A stretch of DNA of 64,000 bases, taken from positions 1 through 64,000 of the forward strand of contig JASJAO010000011.1 of the NCBI GenBank assembly GCA_030066975.1, given 5' to 3'. A model generated the notes under the pieces. The model was not told the origin of the DNA. It saw only the letters and a program-made list of their open reading frames with translations, and did not search any database. The first letter of the stretch is position 1. Each line of letters begins with the position of its first letter. Of the stretch, positions 9,649-19,634 are shown in pieces. Source of the stretch: Henriciella sp. (GTDB lineage Bacteria > Pseudomonadota > Alphaproteobacteria > Caulobacterales > Hyphomonadaceae). The position numbers and the translations under genes are program-made.

Positions 9649-9975
9649 GCCTGTTAACCAGTTTTCCGATCACGCGTCGTCTGATAGGCGAGCTTGCCGA
9701 AGGCCTCAAGCCTGGATCTCGCGCTCGCATCGTTGCGGCCTGACAATGGCAGCAAACAATCTGGCCACGCGCTGCCCTAAACATAGGCTTTTGGTAAGTT
9801 TGTTGAGCGATCCTAGGGCAGGGATTGGTCAAACAGGGGCCGCCTTTCCCGCGTTGTTTTGGGAACACAGTCCCCTTCGGTGTTGAGTAGAAAAACGGAA
9901 ATGATCGTTGTCGAACGGCGTTGATATGGTTAAAGCACTTCTCGATTGTGGAGTGAGTTCTGGGTGGTGAGTGAG
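9649..9975. other. Intergenic region before the EPS operon
   Basis: This 327-base gap separates the divergent phosphatase and NusG-like genes and must hold promoters for both. I see no convincing hairpin, coding frame or canonical promoter. TTGTCG near 9908 with TTAAAG about 17-18 bases later is only a weak candidate for the rightward operon. I found no JUMPstart/ops-like element (GGCGGTAGC). Confidence 0.4.
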
Positions 9976-10485
9976 ATGACCAAAAGCGGAACAGCCTGGT
10001 TCGCTGTGCAAACGCATGGTGGCAAAGAGGCTCTCGTCATCACCAATCTTGAACGCCAAGGCTATGAGGCCTGGTGCCCGATGATCGCCAAACAGGTCAA
10101 ACAAGGCCGCAGCAGACGCCGCGTGCTGAGACCCCTTTTCCCACGCTACGTTTTCGTTCGAATAGACCTGACAGAGCAGCGCTGGAAGCCGATTGACAGC
10201 ACATTCGGCGTCTCAGGCATTCTCAAGATCGGCATGTCACCTGCGGCTTTGCCGGATGGGGTGGTCAACCGGTTGATTGATCTCACCAATGAAGACGGTG
10301 CGGTCGCGTTTTCCGACACGCTAGTGCCGGGTGATCGGGTCAAAGTGGTCTCTGGCTCTTTTGATGACTGGATTGGGCAAGTTGTTGAATTACCAGAGCA
10401 AAATCGTGTTGTCTTGCTGTTGAGAATGGCGCATCGGTCGGTTCCGGTCACCGTTCCGGCGTCAAACGTTATTCGGGTCGCTTAG
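9976..10485 (+). CDS. NusG/RfaH-like transcription antitermination factor
   Basis: The product has the NusG N-terminal fold: TAWFAVQTHGGKEALVITNLERQGYEAWCP, then RPLFPRYVFVRID, and GVSGILKIG before the hinge. A C-terminal KOW-type segment follows (LVPGDRVKVVSGSFDDWIGQVVEL). Being a paralogue located at the head of a polysaccharide operon, it is expected to work like RfaH/LoaP, letting RNA polymerase read through long EPS operons. I prefer the ATG at 9976; an in-frame TTG at 9946 is also possible, and neither has a strong ribosome site. The priming transferase follows 19 bases later. Confidence 0.85.
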   Translation: MTKSGTAWFAVQTHGGKEALVITNLERQGYEAWCPMIAKQVKQGRSRRRVLRPLFPRYVFVRIDLTEQRWKPIDSTFGVSGILKIGMSPAALPDGVVNRLIDLTNEDGAVAFSDTLVPGDRVKVVSGSFDDWIGQVVELPEQNRVVLLLRMAHRSVPVTVPASNVIRVA

Positions 10486-10504
10486 GGCACCGATCGAGGG
10501 GATC

Positions 10505-11827
10505 ATGAACTTTCTGGACCACGCTACCGCAAATCCAAATCGACATCGGCGATCCACGTCGCTGATCGATCGGACCGTTGTTTTGATGGCCCGCATCCGG
10601 TTTCAGCTGCTGGCTGCGATTCTGGTCGGGGTGGTGGCCCCGATTATCCTGCGCGGCAATTTCGAGCGGTTCCCGGATCAGGTCACCAATTACGATAACT
10701 CGCTGTATGGAACGCTGAGCGCGGTCATCTTTGGTTATATGATCTTTCGCAAAGTGACGTCGCTCGCGGGCGCGACTGCGTTCATGAACATTATTCCGTC
10801 ATTCCTGACGTCTTACGGCCTGGTGGTTGCGGTCTTCTTCGCCCTGCGCCTGCAATACAGCCGGTATCAGTTCATTGTGAGCTTCATTCTGGTCGTGGCG
10901 ATGTTCTATGTCTTGATGTTTGTGCTCTCACGTTTCCGACGTTCTCGCTTTGCCCTGATGACGGATCGCAAGCTGTCAGAGTTTCCGCGATTGCCGCGCG
11001 TGGAATGGGTGATGACGCCGACGCCGGAACTGGCGAGCGAGCGTCGCTTCCTGCCGCTGGTCGTCGACCTGCATTCGCCGCTGATCAATGAGCAGACGCA
11101 GCGCTACATTGCCGAGGAGTCGATTGCCGGACGCCGGGTTTACGATGTGGAAGAGATCAAGGAGTCGCTTCTTGGTCGCGTGCCGATTGATCGACTGGCG
11201 CAAAGCACGTTTGGGCATCTCGCCCCAGGGTCGATCTATGCGCCGGCCAAGCGTTATGTGGATGCCTTGCTGGCCGCGCTATTCCTGATTGTTTTGTCGC
11301 CGCTGATGTTGCTGGTCGCGCTGATCATCCGCCTCGACAGCAAGGGGCCTGCCATTTTCAAGCAGGAGCGTATGGGCTTTCGGGGCCAGCCCTTTACCGT
11401 TTACAAGTTCAGATCGATGCGCGTGATTGATGAGTCTGAACGGGACCGGTCGGCGGACATGACGATGACCGATGATGATCGGATCACCAAAATCGGCCAG
11501 TTCATTCGCCGTACCCGGATCGACGAACTGCCCCAGGCGTTCAATATCCTGCGCGGGGAGATGAGCTGGATCGGCCCTCGGCCCGAGACGCTGAGTCTGT
11601 CGAGCTGGTATGAAAAAGAAATCCCGTTCTACCGCTATCGCCATATGATTCGTCCGGGCATTACCGGCTGGGCGCAGGTGAAGCAAGGGCATGTGACCAG
11701 CGTTAAGGATGTGCGGGCAAAGCTCGAATACGACTTCTATTACGTGAAGAATTTCTCGCTTTGGATGGATATTCTGATCGCGATCAAGACGGTCGGGGTT
11801 ATGATCTCAGGCAACGGTTCAAAGTAA
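10505..11827 (+). CDS. Undecaprenyl-phosphate sugar-1-phosphate transferase (EPS priming glycosyltransferase)
   Basis: This 440-residue membrane protein has about four N-terminal transmembrane segments (residues 25-145), a cytoplasmic linker, a further hydrophobic segment (VDALLAALFLIVLSPLML) and a catalytic bacterial sugar transferase domain. Signatures are KQERMGFRGQPFTVYKFRSM, RRTRIDELPQAFNILRGEMS, IGPRPE and RPGITGWAQV. It transfers a hexose-1-phosphate from a UDP-sugar to undecaprenyl phosphate, the first step of repeat-unit assembly. The sugar cannot be told. The start has GAGGGG six bases upstream. It is co-oriented with the NusG-like, VanZ and GT4 genes. Confidence 0.93.
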   Translation: MNFLDHATANPNRHRRSTSLIDRTVVLMARIRFQLLAAILVGVVAPIILRGNFERFPDQVTNYDNSLYGTLSAVIFGYMIFRKVTSLAGATAFMNIIPSFLTSYGLVVAVFFALRLQYSRYQFIVSFILVVAMFYVLMFVLSRFRRSRFALMTDRKLSEFPRLPRVEWVMTPTPELASERRFLPLVVDLHSPLINEQTQRYIAEESIAGRRVYDVEEIKESLLGRVPIDRLAQSTFGHLAPGSIYAPAKRYVDALLAALFLIVLSPLMLLVALIIRLDSKGPAIFKQERMGFRGQPFTVYKFRSMRVIDESERDRSADMTMTDDDRITKIGQFIRRTRIDELPQAFNILRGEMSWIGPRPETLSLSSWYEKEIPFYRYRHMIRPGITGWAQVKQGHVTSVKDVRAKLEYDFYYVKNFSLWMDILIAIKTVGVMISGNGSK

Positions 11828-11904
11828 AAGACGGCTGTGTCGGACATGCGTGACGGGTGTGATGCGCAGGGTCGGAACCCAGTTCGAATCTCCAGGATCT
11901 GATC

Positions 11905-12330
11905 ATGAAATTGACCTTGCTTTGGGGCGCTCGTTTTGCCTTCCTTGTCGCGCTGGCTTTGACAAGCGTGCTGTCGTTCACATCGCCTGACCAAGCCTCA
12001 GCCTTGGACGATTTCATCCCGTGGGACAAGGCGGAACATTTCATCGCCTATTATGTGCTTGCGGGTGTTGGATTGGTGGCGTTTCCGAGACTTCCAACAC
12101 TGGTCCTGTTTGCACTCCTGTTCACGCAGAGCGCGATCATTGAGGCGATGCAGCCCTATGTCGGACGCACGCGCGACATCTATGACCTTGTGGCCAATAT
12201 CGCAGGCCTGCTGGCTGTCGTCGGGCCGCTATGTGCCTACAAGGTGAGATGGTATTGTGCTGAATCTTCCGAGATCAATCTGAACCTCGCTGCAGCCCCG
12301 AAAGCGAGTGGCAATCATGGGCGGATCTGA
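11905..12330 (+). CDS. VanZ-like membrane protein
   Basis: The 141-residue product has about four hydrophobic segments and the VanZ-family pattern WDKAEHFIAYYVLAG, then QPYVGRTRDIYDLVANIAG. VanZ-like proteins are often found in polysaccharide loci, but their biochemical role is not settled. The last codons overlap the start of the following glycosyltransferase gene, implying translational coupling. Confidence 0.8.
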   Translation: MKLTLLWGARFAFLVALALTSVLSFTSPDQASALDDFIPWDKAEHFIAYYVLAGVGLVAFPRLPTLVLFALLFTQSAIIEAMQPYVGRTRDIYDLVANIAGLLAVVGPLCAYKVRWYCAESSEINLNLAAAPKASGNHGRI

Positions 12331-13549
12331 CACGCGCGGTAAAATTCTCTTCGTAAATCGGTTCTTTTACCCAGATCACAGCGCTACGGCTCAGATTCTT
12401 GCCGATTTGACAGCCTATCTTGTGCGCGATGGCTTTCAGGTGGAGGTGATCTGCTCACGGTTGTCCTACTCCGATCCGAGCTTGCGGTTTGAGCCGCAGG
12501 AGACATGGAACGGTGTCGAGATCGTTCGGGTCGCAACCACCGGGTTTGGGCGCCAGAACCTGCTCGGGCGGTTTCTGGACTACGTATCTTTCTACATTTC
12601 CTGCTTGTTCTGCGTGCTCAAACGGGCCCGGCGCGGGGATACGGTTGTTGTAAAGACGGATCCGCCTTTGTTGAGTGTGCCGATTGGCCTGGCGGCCCGG
12701 TTGAAGCGCGCGCGGGTTATCAATTGGCTGCAGGATCTGTTTCCCGAGGTCGGGGCGGAGCTTGGGCTCGGCCTCGCCAAGGGACCTGTTGGATCGATAT
12801 TGCGATGGTTGCGCAACCGGTCGCTTCGCAAAGCGCAAACCAATGTGGCGATCGGACGCCTGATGGCAGAGCGCCTGGCGGCTGAGAACGTGCCGGAACG
12901 CAAGATTGCCGTCGTGCCCAATTTTTCTGATGATGAAGCGCTGGTCCCGGACCCGGACGGGTGGCGAACGCTTCGCCGTGACTGGGGCTTTGCCGATACT
13001 GATTTCGTGGTTGGATATTCCGGCAATCTGGGCCGGGCGCATGATGTTGATACGGTTCTCGACGCTGCCTCCGATCTGAAGGATCGACCACATATCAAGT
13101 TTCTGTTCGTCGGGGGCGGGCATCTGAAATCGGTGGTTGAACGCGTTGCAGCCGAGCGATCCCTGACCAATATCCTGTTCAGGCCATATCAGCCGCGCGA
13201 TCGTCTGGCGCAATCGCTCAGCGTCCCGGACCTCCACTGGGTCAGTCTGAAGTCTGATCTGGAAGGGCTGATCGTGCCAAGCAAGCTGTACGGCATTGCC
13301 GCGGTCGGAAAACCGGTTTTGATGATTGGCGATCCAAAGGGGGAGATCGCGACACTGGCGGCTGAGCATGGTTTCGGACTTTGTGTCGAGATCGGCGCCC
13401 GCTCAGCATTGACGAGCGCCTTGATCGAATTGTCAGACAATCAGGACAAGCTGCACCGACAGGGGCAGGCGGCGCGGACCTATATCGACACGCATGCGTC
13501 TCGAGCGCACGCATTTCAGCGCTGGGGCAGGTTGCTGCAATCGGGATAA
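12317..13549 (+). CDS. GT4-type glycosyltransferase (WcaI/WbuB-like)
   Basis: This GT-B fold glycosyltransferase opens with KILFVNRFFYPDHSATAQILADL, as in colanic-acid-type WcaI/WbuB enzymes. The C-terminal half has VVGYSGNLGRAHDVDTVLDA, FLFVGGG and a sugar-nucleotide region around VPSKLYGIAAVGKPVLMIG. It probably adds a sugar to the lipid-linked EPS repeat at the cytoplasmic face. The start is ambiguous between GTG 12308 and ATG 12317; both overlap the VanZ gene. It converges on the polymerase gene 34 bases away, and no clear terminator is seen between them. Confidence 0.88.
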   Translation: MGGSDTRGKILFVNRFFYPDHSATAQILADLTAYLVRDGFQVEVICSRLSYSDPSLRFEPQETWNGVEIVRVATTGFGRQNLLGRFLDYVSFYISCLFCVLKRARRGDTVVVKTDPPLLSVPIGLAARLKRARVINWLQDLFPEVGAELGLGLAKGPVGSILRWLRNRSLRKAQTNVAIGRLMAERLAAENVPERKIAVVPNFSDDEALVPDPDGWRTLRRDWGFADTDFVVGYSGNLGRAHDVDTVLDAASDLKDRPHIKFLFVGGGHLKSVVERVAAERSLTNILFRPYQPRDRLAQSLSVPDLHWVSLKSDLEGLIVPSKLYGIAAVGKPVLMIGDPKGEIATLAAEHGFGLCVEIGARSALTSALIELSDNQDKLHRQGQAARTYIDTHASRAHAFQRWGRLLQSG

Positions 13550-13583
13550 AGCTTGTGGGGGACCCGGTTGGTTGTCATTGGCC

Positions 13584-14975
13584 CTAGAGGGTCAAATGGC
13601 TGCCCCGCTGTTCGTCTTCTTTGCGAGCGCGTTGCCGGGTGCGGTCCGGCAAGACCAGGACCGAAAAACAAAGGGCTGCAAAACACAATATGGCGGGCGT
13701 GCGTCCGGGATAATCCACCACCGAATGGAGCAGCAACACAAGCAGGGCCACAGCAGCGGCTTTCCGGATACGAACAAAAGGCCCCGGCTTGGCAGAAAAG
13801 GCGGACACGAACAGCCAGAACCAAAGCAGCAGTACAGACACAATCAGGGCAACGCCAACCAGTCCCAATTCGATCACGGTTTGCAGATAGTCATTGTGGG
13901 CCAGTCTGACCCAGGTACCGGTCACGGCGCTGCGGTCTTCATACAGTCGATAGACGTCGGAATAGCTGCCAAAGCCGCTGCCGATCAGGCCAAACTCATC
14001 CAGCGCGTTCATCGAGGTGGTCCAGATGCCGAGGCGGGAGACCGTGGTGTCGTCCATCGAGGTCTCGCCCAATCCATCGAGCACAGGGCTATACGCCACC
14101 AGGAAGCCGGTCCCAACCAGGGCCACGACGACCAGGCCATAGATCAGCAATTGCTGTCCCCACCCGCTGCGGCTTTGACCGACAAGCAGGAGCGACAAGA
14201 CCAGTGTTGGCGCGAGCAGCGCGTATCCTGCCACAGAGCCCGCGGCGAAGACGCCTGTAATCAGCAACAGAAAACATGCGCTGCAAACAATGATTTTCCC
14301 GATATCAGCGTCTTCACCTGTCCAGTCGCGGCGGATTGAACCGATCAAGGCGGCGCAGAAGGGCAGGCACATCAACAGAAATGTCGCCTGGTGGTTTACA
14401 TTCGAGAAGAAACCGACGGGAAATCCAAAATTGGTGAAACTGTAGAAATACAGGTCTTCCCGGGAGAGCACGACCTGCAGCAGGCCGAGGACTGCGCTGC
14501 CGGCGCCAAACGCGGTGATCGTCCACAGCAGGCCTTTTGTGCCGCGTCTCAAGCCAATCGCGGCGAGCGTGAAAAACATCGCCAAGGGCACAAGCAGACC
14601 AAGCAGGTCAGTGAATCCACGAGCCGGCGTAAGGCTGAGCGGCATGTGCTGATCGGTCTCAGCCCCAAGCAGACTGGCCCCGTTGAACACAATGGCGCGT
14701 CCGGGCAAGTCATGCCAGACAGAGGGTGGTAGCGGCACCAATTGGGCCAATGCCCAAAGTGTGAACACGCCAACAATGGCGAACAGGGCAAACATTGTGC
14801 CGGTCCAATCGTTTCGGGTCGCCTGCCACAGTGCTGCGCAAATCACCAGAGCGGCCCCGAACTGAAGCAACAGGTGTGAGGTCTGTCCCGGATGACTTGC
14901 CCCGCCGAACACAAGTGCGATGCACAGCAGAACCAGAGGTGCCGCTGAAAAAGCGAGATCTTTAACAGACGGCAT
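13584..14975 (-). CDS. O-antigen ligase / Wzy-type polymerase family membrane protein
   Basis: The 464-residue protein has about ten to twelve transmembrane segments. A large late periplasmic loop ends in the family signature RLAHNDYLQTVIELGLVG, whose His/Asp-containing motif is typical of WaaL/Wzy-type proteins. It would polymerise EPS repeat units or ligate glycan chains. The ATG at 14975 overlaps the TGA of the gene upstream (ATGA), which fixes the start; a longer frame to 15077 is not needed. It is the last gene of a leftward operon that begins with the Wza-type gene. A second candidate of this class lies at 28.5-29.9 kb. Confidence 0.85.
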   Translation of the reverse strand: MPSVKDLAFSAAPLVLLCIALVFGGASHPGQTSHLLLQFGAALVICAALWQATRNDWTGTMFALFAIVGVFTLWALAQLVPLPPSVWHDLPGRAIVFNGASLLGAETDQHMPLSLTPARGFTDLLGLLVPLAMFFTLAAIGLRRGTKGLLWTITAFGAGSAVLGLLQVVLSREDLYFYSFTNFGFPVGFFSNVNHQATFLLMCLPFCAALIGSIRRDWTGEDADIGKIIVCSACFLLLITGVFAAGSVAGYALLAPTLVLSLLLVGQSRSGWGQQLLIYGLVVVALVGTGFLVAYSPVLDGLGETSMDDTTVSRLGIWTTSMNALDEFGLIGSGFGSYSDVYRLYEDRSAVTGTWVRLAHNDYLQTVIELGLVGVALIVSVLLLWFWLFVSAFSAKPGPFVRIRKAAAVALLVLLLHSVVDYPGRTPAILCFAALCFSVLVLPDRTRQRARKEDEQRGSHLTL

Positions 14976-16138
14976 CACAGCGCCAGTGCCTCGATTGTCA
15001 CGGACTCGATCTTGGCGCGTAAGGCGCGTGGAAACGTTCCGGCCACGCCTTGCAGGGTCAGGGTCTGAAACGCACAATCGGATGCCGGGACTTCAAACTC
15101 GAACGCCAATTCAGCCGGCAGTTCTGTCAGCTCCAGGATCTCGTAGACCGCCAAGGACTCCTTGGCGTCAAAGCATGTTACAACCCAACTCAGATGGCCG
15201 CCAAACTCCACCTGCGAGCCGCTGATGATTGTACGCAATCGATAGGACCCCGGCTCAAGTTGAACAATCTGGCTGGCGATGCGGGGACGGTTTTGACCAA
15301 AATAGGTCACCGCCAATCCGCCGCGCGACTCAATGTCAGCAAATTGTCCCGTGAGGGACCAGTTGAAGGGGCGCGCCCCGGTCCGCGGTTCGAAATTCGG
15401 GTTGTAGACCAGACCCAGGCTGTCCCTCTCTGTGTCCGACAACAGGTCGAGGAAAACCTGACGTGCAGAGGCGATATCGCTGGAGCGGACGAACGAGCGT
15501 ACGAATTGCGAGTGCAGCTTCGTATGCGGTTTGACCATGGCAAGCATTGAGGCGTCGGCTGGATTGAGCTCAATCAATCGCGCAATGAAGTTTGCCGCCC
15601 AATCGGGTTCACGCGTTAGGGCGTCCTGTATGGCTGAGCGGCTGTCGTCCTCGATGTAGAGCGCTGAGGCGATGTCGAAGTAAATACTTCTCTGCTCCCC
15701 ATTCACCACCATCAAACGATCAAGATTTTTCACTGCGCCAGCGTGGTCTCCATTCAGCATATCGTCGTTTAGCCGGGCTAGAAGCGCGATCGAGTGACGC
15801 GCATCCAGATCAAGCAAGTGGTCGGCCAGCGTTTCCGCATTGGTAAAACTCCCGGCATTCAAAGCGTAAATGACATTGGCTTCGAAAAGTCGCGTATCCA
15901 GGGGCGCTTCATGAAACAGTTGAATAGATCTGGCCGACAGTGGGACCTGGAAGTCTTTGGCTTCAATCCAGGTATCGACCATATCGCCGTAGAGTCTGGC
16001 ATCCTCATAGGGGTCCAGACGTTCCACGACCTGAAAATTCGGGATGGCCTCTGACGTGGCCGATACGCGGTAAGCCAGAACCAGACCCGCATATATCGTC
16101 AATACCAGTCCGAAGACGAACGCTATTGATCGAACCAC
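14975..16138 (-). CDS. Membrane-anchored helical-repeat protein of the EPS operon, unknown function
   Basis: No gene name is recognised. The 387-residue product starts with one transmembrane segment (SIAFVFGLVLTIYAGLVLAY). It then has an alpha-helical, TPR-like region (about 50-215, for example SFTNAETLADHLLDLDARHSIALLARLND) and a beta-rich C-terminal part beginning LVYNPNFEPRTG. That opening is reminiscent of carbohydrate-binding jelly-roll domains. It overlaps the Wzc-type gene by 16 bases and the polymerase by 4, so it is translated with the export machinery. A periplasmic scaffold for polymer handling is plausible but is inference. Confidence 0.7.
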   Translation of the reverse strand: MVRSIAFVFGLVLTIYAGLVLAYRVSATSEAIPNFQVVERLDPYEDARLYGDMVDTWIEAKDFQVPLSARSIQLFHEAPLDTRLFEANVIYALNAGSFTNAETLADHLLDLDARHSIALLARLNDDMLNGDHAGAVKNLDRLMVVNGEQRSIYFDIASALYIEDDSRSAIQDALTREPDWAANFIARLIELNPADASMLAMVKPHTKLHSQFVRSFVRSSDIASARQVFLDLLSDTERDSLGLVYNPNFEPRTGARPFNWSLTGQFADIESRGGLAVTYFGQNRPRIASQIVQLEPGSYRLRTIISGSQVEFGGHLSWVVTCFDAKESLAVYEILELTELPAELAFEFEVPASDCAFQTLTLQGVAGTFPRALRAKIESVTIEALAL

Positions 16139-18402
16139 TCTTCAGCCTTGTCAGTTTTTGGCGCTGGCTCATCGTCTGTGAACAGCTTGATTTTGCGCTT
16201 GGCGTCGCTTTTCGACTTCACCTTACGCTCCTGATAAGCATACGCGCTTTTGCCGTAAGCATAGGAGTAGTAGCCGTGATGATAGCCGGATTTCTTCGCG
16301 TCAAATCGTGTCAGGATACCGCCGACAATATTTGACCGGCTTTCCAGCAATCGTCCGACCGTTCTCTGGACAGCCGGGGTGCGCACTGTTCCGGCCTGTA
16401 CCGCAAGCAGGGTGGCCTCACAGATCGATCCAAGCAGAGGCGCGTCGGTGAAGCTGAGCACCGGCGGGCTGTCGACAATGATTACATCAAACGTGTCTTC
16501 TGCCGTCGCAATGAGATCTTTCAAACGCGGCGACGATAGAAGCTCTGCCGGGTTTGGTGGGACGATGCCGGCTGGCAACAGATGCAGGCCTGGCGTCGCG
16601 GCTGGAATGATTTCGTCCTCCAGATTCGCATCGCGCGTCAGCATGCCGGACAGACCGATCGACGACCCGACATCAGCAACGAAAGACGGTTTGCGCATAT
16701 CGGCATCAATAATGAGAACGGTTTTGCCGACTTTCGCAAAGGCCATGGCCAGGGCGACGGTTGAACTGGTTTTCCCTTCTCCTGGTCGAGTACTGGTGAT
16801 CAGGATGCTGCGGGGTGTGCCGGTTTCGGTGGTAAATTCGAGCGCTGTGCGGGCAGAGAAAAACGCTTCCGAGACGCCCGATTTGGGATTTTGCAGCTCG
16901 CTCGTCACGATGTCTTTGGTCCCGCGCACGGTCGGCACAACACCAATGGTCGGAAGTCCGAGTTTGGACTTCATGTCGTCGGGCGACTTGATCGTATCGT
17001 CGATATAATTGAGCAGGAAGGCGAGACCGATGCCGGTCGCAAGGCTGAGCACGATGGCCTGTAGAATGGAGCGCGGCAGATTGGGCTGAAATGGCAGGCC
17101 GGGAACGAGCGCCGGGTCAATCACGGAGACCTCACTGGAGCCAATCCCACTGGCGATCGACACTTCTTTCATACGGGCCAGCAAGGCTTCGTACTGGGCC
17201 CGATTTGTATCCACTTCCCGCGACAGGATGGTGTACTCAATCCTGCGATCCCGCAGTGAGAGGAGATCCCCCTTCAGTTCTTCCACGCGTTGGCGCAGCG
17301 AAGATTCGCGGGCAGAAGCGGCGCGGAAGTCAGCTTCCAGCGACGACAGAATGTTCCGCTTCTCCAACTCGATGTCGCCGCGTACCGAATCGATCTGAAT
17401 TTGAAGGTCGACCATGTCTGGATAGTCGGGTTTGAAAACCGTCAGATTGCGGCGATAGTTCGATTCCAGCGAAGCGAGTTCGTTCCTCATTTGCCTGACG
17501 TTCGGATTATTCAGGATTTCCGAGCTTGTCGCAGAGCTTGAAGCTTCTCTGTAGCGCTGCTCAGTTTGAATGCGGGCACTTTCGGCTTGAGCGAGCTCGT
17601 CATTGAGCGAGACAATGGAATTCTCATCGAGGGATCGGCCTGATCCATCGACTCCGAGGTCCAGAATGTCCTGATTGGATGCGTATTGGACCAGTTCACG
17701 CTCCGAAGCCTCCAGTGCCAGTTTGGTCGTGGCGAGGCGTTCCTCAATGAACTGGCGGGCATAAGCGGTCGTATTGTAGCGACGTTCCAGATTGGTCTGG
17801 ATGAATGTTTCTACAAGCGCGTTGGCGATTCTGGCTGTTTCCCGCGGATAGGGGCTGATAAATTGTACGCTGATGACCCGGCTGCGGGATTCTGAATCCA
17901 CACGGATATTTCGCGTAATGATGCCAGCGGCCTGTTTCACTCGCAGATCACGGCTAAGCGCCTGATTGGCATAGAGTGGATCGTCGGCAAGGTTGAGGTT
18001 CTCCGCCACCCGTTCCGCGAGGGAGCGACTTTGCAATAACGCAAACTGCGTCGACATATGCTCTTCATCCGCAACAACAGTCGGGCTGAGTGTGGACTCC
18101 AGGATGGTCGCTTCCTGGTTTTGAATTTCAATCGTGGTTGTGGCGCGAAACAGCGGTGTAATCTGCAGAGTCAAAATCGCTGCGATTGAGACACCGAGCA
18201 GCGTGATCGTCAGAATGAGCCATTTCCGGTTGAGAATAATCTGCAACGTATCCCAGAAATTGAACTCGTCGCGACTGCCCGGGTCCAGGTCTGGTCCGAA
18301 CATGTTGGGATCGTAAGTCTCGATCGCACGGCCAGCATGTGGGACGATGCCGGTTCCGGAACGGCCAGGCTGGCCGCGATAATCTGGATCTTGATAATTC
18401 AT
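16123..18402 (-). CDS. Wzc-type polysaccharide co-polymerase with tyrosine autokinase domain
   Basis: This PCP-2a/BY-kinase protein has a transmembrane helix near residues 60-82, a long periplasmic coiled-coil region and a second helix around 440. The cytoplasmic kinase has Walker A RPGEGKT (about residue 540), Walker A' IIDADMRKPS and Walker B VIIVDSPP. A C-terminal tyrosine cluster (YHHGYYSYAYGKSAYAY) is the expected autophosphorylation target. It regulates chain length and opens the export channel with the Wza-type protein. The ATG at 18402 is preferred over a TTG at 18408. The Wza-type gene lies 21 bases upstream. Confidence 0.93.
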   Translation of the reverse strand: MNYQDPDYRGQPGRSGTGIVPHAGRAIETYDPNMFGPDLDPGSRDEFNFWDTLQIILNRKWLILTITLLGVSIAAILTLQITPLFRATTTIEIQNQEATILESTLSPTVVADEEHMSTQFALLQSRSLAERVAENLNLADDPLYANQALSRDLRVKQAAGIITRNIRVDSESRSRVISVQFISPYPRETARIANALVETFIQTNLERRYNTTAYARQFIEERLATTKLALEASERELVQYASNQDILDLGVDGSGRSLDENSIVSLNDELAQAESARIQTEQRYREASSSATSSEILNNPNVRQMRNELASLESNYRRNLTVFKPDYPDMVDLQIQIDSVRGDIELEKRNILSSLEADFRAASARESSLRQRVEELKGDLLSLRDRRIEYTILSREVDTNRAQYEALLARMKEVSIASGIGSSEVSVIDPALVPGLPFQPNLPRSILQAIVLSLATGIGLAFLLNYIDDTIKSPDDMKSKLGLPTIGVVPTVRGTKDIVTSELQNPKSGVSEAFFSARTALEFTTETGTPRSILITSTRPGEGKTSSTVALAMAFAKVGKTVLIIDADMRKPSFVADVGSSIGLSGMLTRDANLEDEIIPAATPGLHLLPAGIVPPNPAELLSSPRLKDLIATAEDTFDVIIVDSPPVLSFTDAPLLGSICEATLLAVQAGTVRTPAVQRTVGRLLESRSNIVGGILTRFDAKKSGYHHGYYSYAYGKSAYAYQERKVKSKSDAKRKIKLFTDDEPAPKTDKAEEWFDQ

Positions 18403-18423
18403 GTTCAATCCGTTCGGCAGAGC

Positions 18424-19107
18424 CTATAATATGAGCAGGAAGCTCAACAGAGGTATGGTTCTGAGAAGGTCGCCGTACGCCGCTCGCGCTTCTGAACCAT
18501 CCATAACGATAATGTCATTGCCGTAGACAATGGGGTCTTCTGCCTCGCCATTTCGAATGGAAATCAAATCGAAGCCTGCGGCATGGCGCTCGCCTTCGAT
18601 CTGTCGAAAGATGACAACTTTTCTGGGATTGGCGGATGCACTCGGGCCGCCCCCAAGTGCGATGGCCTGCAACAAGGTCAGTTGGCCTTCGACCGGATAG
18701 ACCCCTGGGCTGTTGATTGACCCTTCCAATGTGATCTGTTCACCGCGGGATTCAACAATGCGTACGGTGACATCTGGAGATTGGAGATAGCTTTCAGCGA
18801 GCCTCGTCTCGAGCAGATTGGCAAGCTCAAGCGCTGTATAGCTATTGGCATTCACCTCGCCGATCAGCGGCACTTTGATCCGCCCGACATGGTCGACTTG
18901 ATAAGTGCCGTCGAAATCGTCGACGCCGTAGACGTTGATTTCGAGGATATCGAGCGGCGTAATCCGCAGATCACCGCTTTGTCGGATTGATGTCGCGTCG
19001 GGTAAGGACAGCGCGGTTGCATCCGGCATTGGCGTACGATCAATCGAGGAACAGGCCGCCAGTGCAGCCAACATTCCAACCAAAATTCCAAGAAAAATTT
19101 TCCGCAC
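18424..19107 (-). CDS. Wza-type polysaccharide export outer-membrane lipoprotein
   Basis: The 227-residue product has a lipoprotein signal with lipobox LAAC (MRKIFLGILVGMLAALAAC). A Poly_export domain follows (ITPLDILEINVYGVDDFDGTY, VDHVGRIKVPLIGEV), then one SLBB-type segment (ITLEGSINSPGVYPVEG). It is shorter than E. coli Wza and resembles GumB-type proteins, ending in a hydrophobic tail (TIPLLSFLLIL). It forms the outer-membrane exit pore for EPS. It starts with GTG at 19105-19107, preceded by AGGGAAG, and is the first gene of the leftward export operon. Confidence 0.92.
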   Translation of the reverse strand: MRKIFLGILVGMLAALAACSSIDRTPMPDATALSLPDATSIRQSGDLRITPLDILEINVYGVDDFDGTYQVDHVGRIKVPLIGEVNANSYTALELANLLETRLAESYLQSPDVTVRIVESRGEQITLEGSINSPGVYPVEGQLTLLQAIALGGGPSASANPRKVVIFRQIEGERHAAGFDLISIRNGEAEDPIVYGNDIIVMDGSEARAAYGDLLRTIPLLSFLLIL

Positions 19108-19634
19108 CGCTTTGGCTTCCCTTCTAACCAGCCGGACTTTGATACCTCTTATTTACCATTCGCAGCAAGATCAAACATGACAAATTTCGATAAAAAGCAT
19201 GTTGTTGCCGATTAAGGGATCAACTCGAATCGCCGTTCGATTGCATGCTGAGTTTAAGCGATACAAACCTGTAGAACGACCATCGATTTGGCGCGTAAGT
19301 GCCATCGCGCCCCCTAACGGTAAAAAGAATTTGACTTCGGTCTGCAAGCGACTTGAAGAGAGCCGAGGGTGATCCGCGCAGAGCGCAGCGGGTCAGGGGT
19401 AGGTATGCACTCACGAACACCATACGGCGACACGTTTGAGCTAGATGCCGGAACCGTTGGCTCAGTGTCCGCGTCATTTCGCGCTGGAGAATGTGTTGGA
19501 TTCAAGCAGATTTTTGCATTAATTCCCGGACAAATGACACAAAGGTCGGGGTATAACCGATTGTGTGACATGGGTTTTTGTGACCATCATGATGTCACTG
19601 GGCCTTTGGGTATCCGATCGGAAGCGTATCAAAG
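19108..19634. other. Long non-coding gap between the export operon and the lasso cluster
   Basis: These 527 bases lie between the divergent Wza-type and nucleotidyltransferase genes. A rightward open frame at 19369-19638 shows no recognisable features and I do not accept it as a gene. The region should hold promoters for both directions, but I can name none with confidence. It is also a natural candidate for the left boundary of the inserted lasso module. Confidence 0.4.
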